DNA of 64,000 bases from Oscheius tipulae (GCA_037178975.1 JASJZH010000001.1:7796501-7860500); one strand, 5' to 3'. Numbered from the stretch's first letter, positions 22,960 through 35,569 are shown. Notes: generated by a model from the letters alone, not told the origin. Numbers and translations are program-made.

Positions 22960-25900
22960 TTACCATGTGAGACGTTGGTTCCAGTCGTGGAAGAGGTCAA
23001 CGATGATGGGCATCTTCGCGCTCATGCTGCTGAAGATGAGTCCGATGATGTAGTTGAAGGCTTCCTGATCCGTCAGCTCGAGCTTCAGACGTTGTTCCAC
23101 CTGAAAATGGAAAGGTTGCTCTTGGGAAAGTTTCACAAAGGCAAGCATCTAAACTATCCTATTTCTACAGGATAGCGAACCGAAATGCAATTATAATTTA
23201 GGGACAGACTACAAACCATAGTTACAGTACTTCAAAGTTTTAGAGTGAAAAACTGGTGTAATGATAAGAGGCGCCATTTAAAGGGACTGCAATTTCAAAA
23301 AACGTCTAAAATACACGAAAAGTCTAACCAAAAACCAAAATAATTGCATAATCGCGCTGCAATAGTGCGATACGATTTGCGATTGAGATCACCTTAAAAA
23401 AGCGTGATCAGTTGCGATTTGCGATTAATCGTCCATTCCTGATTGCGGGTGTGCCCGAGAATGCATTTTTGAACTTGGATTTCGTGCGGAAATTTAAAAC
23501 AAATTTTTGATTTTAGTTTCATTCTGCATTTTTCGACAGTTTTGAAGCAATTTCTCAGTTTCTAAGTGTGTTTAACCGACACTTTCTACCTTAGAATAGA
23601 CAACATCGACAGAAAAATTGCCAAGAAAAAATGGCGGAATATCTATTATCTGGGAGGTGAAGAAGCCTTACGAGACGGCTGATATGGCACTATTGTAGTA
23701 AACGAACCTTGAAAACGGCTTTGTCCTTCTCTTCGGCAATATTCGGGATTCCCGCGTCGAGCATTAGTGAGAACAAATTGAGAATGACGTTGGCATGTCG
23801 ACGAAGAATCCTGTACGCAGAGTCACAGTAGCCGACAAAGTCCTTGAATTCTTTGCTGCAAATCGTTCCATTCTCTCCGTAAAAAAAAGAACAAACCTCT
23901 GAAATCCGCCCATAGCCTTCATCATCTCGCTTGTGAGTTTCATAGCCGGAGGCATCGGCTTCGGGTCACGACCAAGTATGTAACCGAAGTCCACATGGAA
24001 GAGACGTCCATTCTCGCAGAGCAGCAGATTGTCCAGATGGCGATCTCCAACTCCGAGCACGTAGCAGACGACCGAGTAGCTGGAAAGACGGTAATAAAAT
24101 AGCTACAATGTCTCTATAGTCTGTCTTAAACGAATGGAGACAATCAATTTTAAGGGACTTTTTTCGAGGCTTCATTCTTACAATAGTCCTGCACTAGGCG
24201 TAATGGCGCAGTGCCAAGTGGCGTCTGTCTAAGACTCTCCGGGATTCGGGTTCGGATCCCGCACTAGAAATTTATTTCACTAGTTGGAAACTGATTACAA
24301 AACCTACTTTTTCAATGTAGGTGAAAGAAAGCAACAAAAGTCTGAACCAACCCGGCCAGTGATCGAACGTAGTTGTCAATGACGTCGGCCTCGATCCCAT
24401 AAGGTCCTTTTGAATCGGGTCGTAACTCCTTCATGGCTTCGCGAATGCAGTCCTCCTTATAGGCGCCGTACTTCTTCATGATGTCGCGCAGCGGTTTTGC
24501 CTTGACAAATTGGACGAATCCCTCGTCAATCCCAGTCGCTAGAACCTGGATGAACATGAATTATGGTAGGTAGACAAGCAAGGACTAACTGCATAGGGAG
24601 TCAGCTTCAGATCGAGCTGATCTTTCTTGAACAAGGTGTCCATTAGACGAATCATTTGAATCACGAGCTGGTCCTGTCTGAATAGTCCGCTACTTATAAA
24701 AATGAACAAAGAAATACCTGAGATCATCTCCCTGCTTGAAAATCAACGTATACTCGCTCATCTCTCCACCAAGACCCTCTGTTTTGAAGGTCAATTTGGC
24801 CGGCATCATCGCACTGCTGAAGAGCTGAGCCGAGTCCGGCAGAACACTGATCAATCTTGAATATTTGTCTCAAAAAAAAAAAAGTGGAAAAAGACTCACC
24901 TATGGCTCGGATCCAGCGGTAAGAGAAGATCCTTCATATCGTGCATGCGTCCATCTTTTGTCAACATTGTCCTGAGGGCACTCTCTCGTTGATCTCGTCT
25001 CTGCGACTTGGCCTTGGCCTCGCTCGTGATGCTCTTCAGATTTGTGACGAACTTCTGCTGCTGCTCGAGACCGGCGGCGTGCTTACGAGCTTCAGGATTG
25101 CCCGTCGACAGGTTTTCCATTAGGCGTCGGCGCAGCATATTGTACATCTGAAAGTTGAGATTTTTCTGTAAACCATATAAAATACCGAGGACATAGTCGG
25201 ATCTACGTCCTTGGTCGCCTCCTCTTCGACCTTCAGATGCCAGTAGAGGAAATTGGCTATTTTCGTGTAGCCGGTACAGTATCTGAAAACGTGTGCAATT
25301 ATGATCTAGAGTCACAAATTATGGGTAAGCTCGCACGCCTGCTTCCAAACATATTGGCCATTCAGGTAGAATACAGAAAACTTACTTGACAAGGAAAGTG
25401 GGCAAATCCAGGTGTTTCTGCGCATTGGCATCGGGTTCCTCCATTTTTTCTACGAGCTCAGGAACGTCTGTAGTAGTCGGAACCATTTGTTCATCCTAAA
25501 AAAACTTCCACTCGAGGAATTACCAAAAATCCTACCTGTGCGGAATTGCCGCGATCCATTTCCTTGATCGACTCGTATTTGAGGGCTTGGACGAGCTGGG
25601 GGAGATAGAGAAGAATCTGTTCTGGGGCGGCAGAATGCTCGAGTCGACTGACCGCGTAGATTCGAACTGTCGGATGGGTGAATGAGGCCGAGAGCAGTTC
25701 GAGCGCGTCCTCAGGATCTGGCGCCACCCATTCGCTGAAATAAGATCATGTTGAGACTGTTGTCTATATGAAATAGCACCTGAGGAGTGTGAGAGCCTCG
25801 TTGACTTCCTTCTCCTTGTCCCAATTGATAGAATGGAGGAATTTGTTTAGAGCGCGCTTCTCCTGCCTCAAATAGAATCGGAATTTCCAGACGAGATCGC

Positions 25901-27175
25901 GCTGTTCGGCCGTGAGACTCGTCGAAGACGGCAGACGTAGAATGTACTCCAGCTTGTCCTTGGCCTGCTTATTCGGCTTCAACTTCCTGGCCGCCTCGTT
26001 TCCACGCGTCTTTCTCGTCATCGTCACGTGCATCTCTTCGCACAAATTGTCCAGACCGAGCTCCGGATCTCCGGAGATCCTGTTTTGGATGGTCGAAGCC
26101 GAGATGATTCGCAACTGTAGCTAGCTTTCAGTCCGAACAAGAGATCTGAACTTACATCCGCCTCAGGTTCGTAGTAGACGACATCGTACTGCTGTGGCCC
26201 GTAGCCGACCGATGCCATCTCGATCAGAAGGAAGACATTTTTGTATGAATTCTTCCGACTCTCTTTGATCTGCTCGATAACGGGTTTCGTGATTTGATCC
26301 AGCCACATCACACTGTCCACGATGTTCCTCTTCTGGCGTTCTGCCTGTGAATACCCTTTTTTCCGAGAAAAATTCGATACAGTACCTGTTTCAACAGGTG
26401 CAGAAGGTGGTCTTCAGCCGTCTCGCTTGAATTTGTCCCAAATCGCCAGTTCTGTCCGGCCGGCAAAAGTGGATCCGGCTCGGCTGAGAGCGTCAGCTGT
26501 AGATCTATCGGTCCGGACTTCAGAACTCCCCGCTTGCTGAAGAAACCCATCGACGTCTGACAGACGAGTTTCTTCGGGACAGACAGCTGAATTTTTTTAT
26601 TTTTCGAGGGGACAAGTAGAAAACCGACATAATTGCTTCCATCAAAAGATGGAACAGAATTGGCTGTCACCGAAGGACAGACATCCTCCACGTCAAGTTC
26701 CCAGATACAAAAATGGATGAAAGAGTCTCTTGAGAGGTCGGAATATCTTAAATTTTAGCTGTTTAAACCAAAAACAAGCACCAAACTGACTTTATCGGGA
26801 GGGTAAGCCACTCGTTCCAGGCCTGAATGACCTTCGAACGTCTGTCTTCAACTGGTGGCTTAAAGGAAGTGCTCACGGGGAAGCCGACGGCTCTTCCGTC
26901 GCAATAAACCTGAAAAGTACAATTTTACCGCCTATCTTATAGCCATTTCATCAGCAAATAATGAAAAATGAACCCACGGTGACTTCGACGACAATCTGGT
27001 CCAATTTCCGGGTCGGATTCGTTGAATCGCGAAAGTTGCCGTCAAGTTCGCATATTTTAATCTGGAAGATGTCCCTTTTCCATTTATTAATGCCAGATAC
27101 CTGTATATTAGCCCCCAGTTCGCAGCTATAAACGTAGCAGTAAGCATCTTTGCTACTTGACGATGGAATTTCCAT
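22960..27175 (-). CDS. vps-34: Phosphatidylinositol 3-kinase class III (VPS34/PIK3C3)
   Basis: Sixteen exons on the minus strand (27175-27101, 27061-26978, 26909-26791, 26746-26386, 26344-26156, 26114-25780, 25734-25536, 25495-25386, 25282-25186, 25147-24900, 24855-24718, 24677-24590, 24545-24352, 24079-23897, 23855-23708, 23100-22960) join to 2709 nt (902 aa). It makes PI3P from PI for autophagy and endosome traffic. In order: C2 domain, helical PIK domain ('LVWKFRFYL', 'YAVSRLEHS'), then the lipid kinase domain. The ATP-binding Lys is in '[13 protein letters not shown]', the catalytic loop is '[11 protein letters not shown]', and the metal-binding motif is '[14 protein letters not shown]'. 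Length matches the family. Intron 13 holds a tRNA-derived element. It is the last of three closely spaced minus-strand genes. Confidence 0.96.
24190..24275 (+). repeat. tRNA-derived SINE-like element, type 1
   Basis: 'ggcgcagtgccaagtggcg', then 'gggttcggatcccgcactag' and the tail 'aaatttattt'. It is the relative of the element at 7815 and lies in a VPS34 intron, inverted relative to that gene. Confidence 0.6.
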
Positions 27176-27356
27176 CGACTTCAACAGAATATTTACAATA
27201 TTAATGTACATTAACAGTATTTATAGAGTATAAACTCGTTTGTTACGTATACAGAAACTTATACTCGAAGAAATATACAACGTTTCATTAACAACATTGG
27301 AGGTAACGTATAAAGCACAGATTATGAAAGTGACAATAGGAGATCGCTGTAGAGAT

Positions 27357-28258
27357 TCAGTTGGCTCGGCGCTTTTTCTTCCTCACGTCGCTCGAGTCCA
27401 TCTGAAATCATTGATGCAAAATGAGAAAAAGGGTTGAAACTTACCGAGTCGTCGTCATCGTAGCCCATGCTGACATCTTCTTTGACATCGGTCGGGGCGA
27501 CCATCGGGGACTGAAACGAGGAGCTAGTGCTCGGCTGATTACGGCTCTGGTGACTCTGGACGGCCATCTTGCTTGTGACGGAAGAGGAGGAAAAAAGACG
27601 TTCGGCTTCTTTGACGGCCTTGCGCGGGCCCTTCTTCTCGAACTTGGTCTTGGAGGGCGGAGCAGCAGAGTTGTACTTGTCCCAGCCTTGAAATTCTTCT
27701 TAGAAGAAAGGAGGGTCATTTTCTCACCCTTGATAACATTTCCGTAGTCGGCAGTGTCTTCCAGATAGGATCCTTCGAAGTTGTAGATCTGTGCCTCGAG
27801 TGTTTCCAGAGTTTCCTGAAAAAAAGTAAAAATGGGTCTTGTAGTACAAAAAAGTAACAACGGCGCCTGTTTGTCTATGCATGGCCGTTTACTGAGATAA
27901 GGCGTAAGGATTGGTTGCGAAGGACCAGTAGTTCGAACCCGGCCAGGCTCTAAGTTTTTTTCATATTAAAGTGGGCGAACGCAATCATGCGATTTCCAGT
28001 CAACAAATGTAGTTAGAGCCCTTCAAACTTTGCTCATTAACGGCAACGTCAGTTTGGTGCTTGTTTTTGGTTCAAACAGCTAAAATTTAAGGCGAAGTCG
28101 TCTTACACGACTGGTAACAAGTAAAAAGGAATATTGGAGTAACGCAGATTTCTGTATCGCAGCGGTCATGCACACTGTAAGTTACTAACCGCAACTTCGG
28201 CTCTCCGCTTGATCAGTTCCAGCATTTCGCGTTTCAACTCCTGCTGGTTAGTCGACAT
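27357..28258 (-). CDS. eaf6: Chromatin acetyltransferase-complex subunit EAF6 (MEAF6)
   Basis: Exons 28258-28190, 27815-27728, 27686-27445 and 27401-27357 join to 444 nt (147 aa). EAF6 is a small coiled-coil subunit of NuA4- and MOZ-type histone acetyltransferase complexes. Residues 1-35 form a helix rich in Glu, Leu and Lys. The family signature follows in '[19 protein letters not shown]' plus 'KGWDKY'. The tail is Ser/Lys-rich and ends with a basic nuclear-type cluster. It starts 145 bp after the end of CSN2, with 'cttttag' abutting the ATG (a possible trans-splice acceptor), and ends 182 bp before VPS34. Confidence 0.9.
27885..27965 (+). repeat. Degenerate tRNA-like sequence
   Basis: 'aggcgtaaggattggttgcg' then 'agttcgaacccggcc' and a T-rich end, in the first intron of EAF6. 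It has a B-box-like core but no full cloverleaf. Confidence 0.45.
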
Positions 28259-28402
28259 CTAAAAGAGTTGCATTCGAATGTTGTAAAAGACTGACAGATA
28301 AGGTTGCATGGAACACCACAAGTTTGCATAAAGAGTCGAATAGTCTTCTATATTCACACCGAAAATACACGTAAAGAGGCGAATACGGGTGGAGTATCGT
28401 GT

Positions 28403-30358
28403 CTATTTGGAGCGAATTTCGATAACACGACGTAGACTGGAAAGATTGTTGGACCAGAGCTGGAGAGATTCGAAGTTGAGCACGTCGTCCGTCTCCTCGG
28501 CGCTACAGCGGGCCGGCTGAATGTGCACGATTCCCGTGGGCTCATCAATACGGGCAGTCACTTCTAAAATGTTATTTTCTTGTCTTAATGTGATAAAAAA
28601 ACGACCCACCTTCATCCAGAATTGTGTCAACGAGCAGACGACGTACTTCCGCCAGATCGACTCGCAGTTTCTGGGCCAGATAGTCTATTTTGACACGGCT
28701 GTAGGGCTTGAGTAGACGGAGGAGGACCTGTTTATCTTGTTATTTAGATCAAAACAACGATGCCAGATACCTGTGTACGGATATTGGTGAGCAATTCTTC
28801 AATGTGTTCCCGAATGAATGGATCGTTCATGATGCTCTCGCGGTTGTTCTCCAGAATCTTCTCGAATTGATCAATGTTGTTCTCCTGGTAGGCAGCGACC
28901 ATCTCTGTCATGGCCACAATGTCCGGCTCATTCTGAAAATCGAATTTCAGGGATTCACGCCATGTGTTTTTAATCTCTTATTTCAACGATTGCCGTCTGT
29001 ACGCGCCAAGGCAGCTGATACGATAGCTCAGCGGTTAGCTAGCTAGGCTATCATTCTAAGTGTCCTGAGTTTGATCCCCGCCGATGTATTCCGATTTTTA
29101 GAAGAGTGAAGCCACGAAATCAAATGAATCACCTTGAAAGGTTTGGCCTCCTGGCTGTCGAAAGGGTTGATGTCCGACTTAATGAGCATATTGGCCAGAA
29201 CGAGGTATTTGAGACAGGTCGTACGTCGTGGTGATCCGCTCTCATCGTAGTTCTTGAATGCCTCGAAAAAGTCCGTGTGAGCCTTCTCGAACTGTCCGTC
29301 TCGGAGATGCATCTTGCCGCCGCACTCTCGAATCACGCCCATGATGATCGGATGTGGAATAGCCGATTTTGAAGCGATGGCAGCATTCGCCAGCTCATAG
29401 AGCTGCTTCAAAGCCTAAACTTCAACTTGTTTCGAGCCGAAACATCCAAAAACCTTATTGTTTTTCTGCTCCGTGTGCATTTGAATTTCAAGGGCGTAGA
29501 TTTCGAGAAGCTGGGTGCCCTTCTTCTGGTCCTCCTCGCCCTCTTCGTTTTTGCAAGAAATTTTCAACTGCTTGAGAATCTTTTCCAGCATCGGAAACTC
29601 GTTGGTGTCCAGGTAAAGCTTTCCGAGCTTGATGTTCGTCTTGAACCAGAGGCGATCGTTCTTCGAGTCCTGGAAAACGTGGGTTAACGCATTTATGCAA
29701 GAAACATTCTTTCCTTTTATGCAAGAGACAACCGAAAATTTTGTCGTTGTGCTTTGCTGCTACAAGAAAACCTACTTTAAGAGCATCCAATGTTGTGTGG
29801 TAGAACTTTTGAAGAAGATCCATCTGCTTCGAGGTGGAGATATAGTCCAGAATGCTGTTGATCGACTTCTCCGAGTAGTTCTTCGTCACAGCCGATTTTA
29901 TGTAGCGCAGTAGCTGGCGGTAATGCTCCATCATCGAGTCTACATCGCCCTATACTTCGATCACAGTGTGAATTCAGAAAAAGGCCTACCATTGAAAATG
30001 TAATCTTGACCATCTGTTTGAGAGCTTTGAATCCCCATTCTCCCATTTCACTTTCAAGGGAGAGCACCTGAAAGTATTTTTAACAAAGAAAAGAAGAAAA
30101 AAACTGGCCTTTTCAAAAGCCATGATGGCTTCGGCCATTTTTCCTTCGCTCTTCAATCCTTTGGCACTGTAGTACTGATTTTCGAGGTCGACATCGGGTT
30201 CATCACAGTCATCGTCTTCATATTCCTGGAAAAACAGAATCAGTTCTCTTTCAATAGCTTTGTTTCTCGAATTTCGATGTAAACACTTTGCGGAAACAAT
30301 AAAAGATACTTACAAAGCCGTAATCCTCGACATCTTCCATATACTCGTCATCGCTCAT
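28403..30358 (-). CDS. csn-2: COP9 signalosome subunit 2 (CSN2)
   Basis: Exons 30358-30314, 30225-30109, 30067-29990, 29949-29776, 29669-29454, 29414-29133, 28932-28771, 28727-28610 and 28560-28403 join to 1350 nt (449 aa), close to the family's usual length. CSN2 is a scaffold of the COP9 signalosome, which removes NEDD8 from cullins. The acidic N-terminus ([20 protein letters not shown]) is the conserved CSN2 start. TPR-like helical repeats and a C-terminal PCI domain (from about residue 300, '[20 protein letters not shown]') follow. Intron 2 (30108-30068) starts GC rather than GT, with the same AAG|GCCAGT context as in the alpha receptor gene. It is the first gene of the CSN2-EAF6-VPS34 series. 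Confidence 0.96.
29013..29115 (+). repeat. tRNA-derived SINE-like element, type 2
   Basis: 'gatagctcagcggttagct', a disrupted anticodon arm, 'gagtttgatccccgcc', then a tail 'tttttagaagagtgaagcc' similar to the element at 12262. It lies in a CSN2 intron on the opposite strand. Confidence 0.55.
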
Positions 30359-30904
30359 CTTGGTGTAAGCTGTAAAAGCGACATTTTTTCCTAGAAACAC
30401 GGCATATAAGAAGAGAAAAGATAAGAACTCTATCAGGGCAAAACAAGCTTGAAAATACCATGCGGTGATATTCATTGGTTCACCGCTGCGCGGTGTTTAC
30501 AAGGCTTGTCTGGACAAATGCTAATAACTGTTTGAATTTCATAACAGGGGTCAAGATGGAATGAATGAAAAATACACAATCCACATTGCGCCTTGGAAAG
30601 TTGAAATGTCGATTTCAAACGCTTGCACACTGGATTGAAAGGGATATGCGACTAATAGAACTGATAGTATCCGATTCGCAAGTGATTACGATCACACAAA
30701 ACAAGGTCTCTAGATATAACTTCTATTTTCTCGGAGTTTCAAAACTCCGCGCCCAACATGGATTGCCGAAGACCTCTAATTAGTTTTCTGCAATGAATTC
30801 TCTTCGTGATCGTGTTTTCAGTTTCTACGATCATGAATGAGAAGAATACTAAAGTTAGCAACGTTCTGAATCCAAAGGAAGAGACAAGGAACAGAGTACA
30901 TCTT

Positions 30905-31411
30905 TTATTGGTTGTTTTTTAAAGATCGCAGATATTGACAACATTTACAGCGCCCGAATCCGATAGGTAGCGGCATGTCCTTCTTCTCTTTGACTCTTAC
31001 CAAAGAGTCCTGATCTTCCGTTTCGCCCATCCTCGAACGAGAAGAATCCTTCGAAAAGGTCTATGCTAGCTTCATTGGAGAATAATACTGCTTACAAACC
31101 TCATTCCGTTCATCGGCTTCGTCGAGTCCTATCCCAGAATCGTTCAAGTTCTCTTCCGCGTAGTCTTTCAGTCCGTCGAAGAAGCCATCTATTCCTTTGG
31201 TGAAAAAATAGTCAAAGTCCAGATCTGGCTGCAGACGTTGTCCAGGGAACTTGGATCTGTCGAAAACTGCCGAGAGCTGAAACATTTCGGTACCAATTTC
31301 AGAGAGTTGACTCACGGCTCCAGGCTCCATGGTTGGTTTGGTAAAGCCTTTCGGAGGCTCGATGTAGTACGCACGAGCATCGATCATGATCCTGTAGTTC
31401 TGGGCAGGCAT
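30905..31411 (-). CDS. Unknown 142-aa protein
   Basis: Exons 31411-31316, 31276-31100 and 31060-30905 join to 429 nt. I do not recognise the family. There is no signal peptide or membrane segment. An N-terminal part with 'RAYYIEPPKGFTKP' leads into an aromatic/acidic middle ('FDYFFTKGIDGFFDGL') and a Ser/Lys-rich tail ending with the Cys cluster 'GRCKCCQYL', which could bind metal or lipid. The stop TAA lies within CAATAAAA, so it overlaps the poly(A) signal. It is divergently paired with the gene at 31574, whose ATG is 163 bp away. Confidence 0.65.
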
Positions 31412-31573
31412 GCTCTTTCTTGGTAACTCTTGCACACAAAGTAGGTAAATCTAGTGAGGGGAAGGAAGCTGATCAAATTATCGATTAGCCCTCTAGGGGT
31501 TGCGAGTAGCGTCGCTTCAGAAATCTGGTCGCGTCGATGAGCTGAGTAAGAGCCATCATTCCATCACCCGGCC
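31412..31573. promoter_or_regulatory. Shared divergent promoter region
   Basis: This 162-bp gap separates the starts of two divergently transcribed unknown genes and must contain both promoters. I see no clear TATA box in it. Confidence 0.4.
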
Positions 31574-32090
31574 ATGATCAGCGCTCTCGTCTTCGTCAAG
31601 AACTTCATCCACAACTGCTTCCGCTATGGGGAACCGTGAGTCGTCTTCGCTCCAGTCATTCGAAGATTTTCAGCAAGAAGCTGGCTATCGCCAAGGAAGA
31701 AGTCAAGTACGAGCTGTCCTTCTTCGACGTCGATCCCTTCAAGGATCACCTCCTGGTCGAGACAGCGGAAAATGAAGTGAGTCACAGTTTAACTCATAGA
31801 CCTACTCATTTCCAAACACAACCGCAAACATAACAAGACATGCCCCTGTTTTGCAGCTCTCCCGTATTCTCTACACACTCCGCAAGCCTGGAGTTCCTAC
31901 CATCCGCCCTCTTGCGAGTCAAGTAGAACCGCTTGGTCACTGCTGTCCTCAGATGGACGCTATCATGGACTTCCTGAACGATCTCGTCGAGATACCCGAC
32001 ACAGACAGTGGAATCGAGACGTCTTCCGACGGCTCCCTCTCTCCCAAAGTCCTTTCCCGTGCTCCCTCTCCCGATACCACCTGGTATTAG
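31574..32090 (+). CDS. Unknown 132-aa protein with Ser/Asp-rich tail
   Basis: Exons 31574-31635, 31674-31776 and 31857-32090 join to 399 nt. The N-terminus is mildly hydrophobic (MISALVFVKNFIHNCF) but not a clear signal peptide. A Lys/Glu-rich helix and a Ser/Pro/Asp-rich C-terminus ('SPKVLSRAPSPDTTWY') follow. No known domain seen. Three introns or exon edges use clean GT/AG sites, and AATAAA follows the stop by about 35 bp. Function unknown; the divergent pairing at 31411 may imply co-expression. Confidence 0.65.
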
Positions 32091-32324
32091 AATAACTGCT
32101 CTGTCGAAATTGTGAATCTGTGTCAATAAACACTTCCGGTGAAGATTCATTAATGGAATAAACAGAGATGAGATTTCCACAAGATACAGGTGTGCCTAAT
32201 TTCTAGCGAGCACTGGAGGGAACAAGTATGTACACTCGGGTTTGGGGGAGTTTTGTACAAAAATGGCATTATGCGACAGGTAAGTGAACTGAAGACTGAG
32301 TTGTGAAAGACGGACGAGATAAAG

Positions 32325-34377
32325 CTAGACTCGGAAAGATGCCTTCCTCTTCTGAATCCTCTTCTCGATCTTCTGAATCTTCTTCTGGATCTTGGCTTCC
32401 AGCTTGGCGACCTTTTTGGACGGAACGGGTGTCTCGTAGATCGCACGACATGGCTTTTCGATCTTGTAGTCGACTAGGCGCTGGCGACGACGACGGGATT
32501 TGTCCTCGAGGAGCTGTCTCTGAAATTATTGAAGGTCTGGAGGGTGTCCCAGGATAAATTGGGTAACCAACGCAATTAGCGGGTCAGGGCACACTGTGAA
32601 AGATCGTCCCAAAAGACCTACCCTGAACTGTTTGAATTCGTGTCTCTTGCACTGTTGCTTGTCACTGCTGTAGGAAGAATTCCGCATCAGTTGACTAGCC
32701 TTCTAAAGTTACAGTTCGACCATTGCAATGTATACCACACTAACCATAGAGAATCTCTTCTTCTCCTTGAAAATCATCTTCCTCGGCTTAAAGTTTCCTT
32801 CCTTCCTAATCTTTGTCATTTTCCACTCCTTTGGAACGACCATGACCTCCTTGGAGACGTTGCGCGTCCTCACTGGACATCTCTGATGGCTTTGGACAGA
32901 TTTTGATTTCTTGAACAGGACGGGAGATTGCTGAAGACGAGGGACCAGATCTTTCTTCACATTCTTGTTCATTTTGGGAACAGGGGACATCTCAATTTTG
33001 TAGTTGAACGAACGGGCTCTGGGCTTTGGTTTAGGCGAAGTTTTGAAGAGACTTTTGATAGGTAGATCGGCCTTTTCGAAAGAGACCGGCTCGATCCTCT
33101 GGACCGACTGTCCAATCTGAAATCAGTATGTGAGATTCCGTCTCTTCCTTGTGACTCACAATGCTCTTCAGGGCAGAAAATGGAGATTGTGGCTCGTTTA
33201 TCTTCGGCGGAGTTGGCATCGGGCTTATTTGATCACAAGGATACAAGCTTTTGGCCAATGTAGGTGGACTGTCCTTTCTCTTACAGACGTCAAAGGTCGA
33301 TCTCTGGCGACTGATGGTGGTCTGGCCATATTTGGATGGCTTAGGACTCTTGATAACAGTCGGCTCCTGTCTGTACCAGGACCGTTGCATCTGAAATTCC
33401 GCCGAATCATTGCCTCACGCAAATGACTCACATAAAGGTCCGTAAGGTTCTGCCATGATTCCAGGATAGGCTTCTTGCTACAAGACTTGAGCTCATTCGT
33501 TCCATTCTGTCCTTTGAGGGCCCTTGTGAACCAGCACTGCAGGCTGGCCCGATATAATGTAGGGTTCTGGAATAAGGACTCGAAGGGAGTGACAGCCTTT
33601 GTCGTTTTCATGATGCCCCAGTTCTGCTCTGGCGGTCCTCGTGCATGCGAATGGGTGAAGCTCAGGAGGTACATGAGGGCGATGTTCTGGATGACAAAGA
33701 AGGTGAAACTGAATCCCATGAAGAGGGCGATTTCTGGAAGATCGGCTTGAGATATTTGAATAAACTGTCAAATAGTCTTTCAACTAAGAGTCACAGGAGT
33801 TCCATTTTCTATTTAGTGTTTAAAACGTACTGCGTGAGTTGTCTTTCTTCTCAATGTAGCTATCCAAACTGCATTTGATCTTTTCCGGAGCCACGTAGCG
33901 TTTTCCCTCGCCTTCCATGGCCTCTCTCTGGGTCAGCCATTCAATATTTTCTTCTGTCTCAGGAATGCGTTCCTCTTCTTCACTATCTTCCTCCTCATCA
34001 CTTTTTCCATCTCGTTCTTCTGCCTCTTCCTCTGCGACCTCTGCTTCTTCCTTAAACTGTTCCGCTGATTCAAAAGCGAAACGAGGTCACCTCGTCCTCT
34101 GTCAGATCATTCTCGTCCACCTCGATGTCAGAGTCACGAGAGTCGTATGCCTCTTCAGCGATCTCTACTTCACTTTCCGAATCAGAAACATCAGTGTCAA
34201 GAGAGTCTGCAGATGAGATCTCCGGCGAGCACAGAAATTCGATTGAGTCGATATTCTAGGAATAGGACAGAACTTAGAAAGAGTACAATGGAAAAGTGGC
34301 AAGTATTGACTCACTCTCTGCTCTATAATCGACCAGGAATCCGTGGACGACGCCGAGTCGCGCCGTACCCGTTGCAT
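32325..34377 (-). CDS. Unknown single-pass membrane protein with acidic and basic halves
   Basis: Exons about 34377-34315, 34255-34091, 34056-33831, 33733-33432, 33390-33160, 33116-32745, 32702-32622 and 32519-32325 join to about 1635 nt (544 aa). Residues 1-150 are strongly acidic (Glu/Asp/Ser). A hydrophobic segment near 155-180 ('FMGFSFTFFVIQNIALMYLL') could span a membrane. The remaining 360 residues are Lys/Arg/Pro-rich and end in a basic coiled-coil ('KIQKKIQKIEKRIQKRKA'). I do not recognise a family. An acidic-TM-basic layout suggests an ER or nuclear-envelope protein, but that is only inference. The acceptor at 33734 has an alternative a few bases upstream. Confidence 0.6.
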
Positions 34378-35569
34378 GACTGAAATGGAAGAGATAATGA
34401 AGGGATTTGGCTTGAGAGAGACCTTGAGAATGATGTCATGGTGACAGTCACGTGGCTGTCTGTCTAGGCATAGTGAAATAAGCGGCAAAGGGGAGAATGA
34501 AAGAGAAAGTAGAGGACAGTACAGTGATAGCCATGGCATAGAGAGACCGTACAGAGATAGCAAAAGAGTCTAGTAGTTTCTGTTTCTGAACAGAGAAAAC
34601 CCTCTGTACTTCCAGACAGTAGTTACTTCTTCTAAACTCTCTTTAACACACAGGATTGGCCAAAATATAAGGAGATGTCTCTGTAAGAACTCGAGAGTCA
34701 GCTGAGAGACAGAGCGTAAACTACTACCCAGTGTCAACAGCTGTTTAGTGGTTTCGGACAAGGGTGGGTGGCAGTAGAGGCGAGACCGCCTCCTCTCTGG
34801 GGTCCAAAAGAATGGTCACATGGCCTCTGTGTGTGTATGAAAAGCTGAGACAGTAGACATTTTTACAGCAAGAAAGAGACGGTTACAAGGTCTTGAAACC
34901 CCTTTTTGGTGTCACGCGGTTGGCGCCTTTGTAAACACAGAAAGCAAGCCGCGGGCACTCTATGCCAAGAGAAGTTTTTGAGGATTGTTTGTACAGGGTT
35001 CCCGGAAGAACGAGGCATGAATCGATAGTACATGTCGGCCTCACACCTCTGTAATAGCAGATCTTGGACAGATGGCTTTGCGGGAAATTCATTAGACCCT
35101 GTCGGTCACCGAATACCATTTAGGCCTGTCTAGATCACCTCGTTTTCCCCAAGATCGATGAAGCAAAGAAAAAAGACCTCGTAAAACAAGTTTTTTTCAC
35201 CGGGTAAAAGCCAAGGTTAAGCTCAAAACGCCTTTTCCGCAATAGGTACAATTTGCGCCATTCAAGGAGAGAAGACTCTCGGGGAAGGTCACAGAAAACA
35301 GCTGTTCGCGCATCTTTCACACTCTTTGTCCCCTGGCCGTCTCTTTGTGTCTCTTCTACTGGTTGACTAGGGTCATGAACAGAAGTAGTGAAATTCATTG
35401 AAGTTGAGGTCAGCTTAAGGGGCTCCCCAGTTTGAATTCGGCGCGCAAATCAGAAAGACGCGCGGGATAGAAAAATTGTCAGAAAGTTTATTGTTCCTCC
35501 AACAACTGATGCAAAAAACTTTTTGAGAGTGGTTCGTTCGATGGACAAAAAGGTCTAACCCACACGGGT

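Noticed and set aside
33225-33719. A long minus-strand frame that appears as a separate 164-aa protein
   Set aside because: It is exon 4 of the minus-strand membrane protein at 32325-34377 read through into the next intron.
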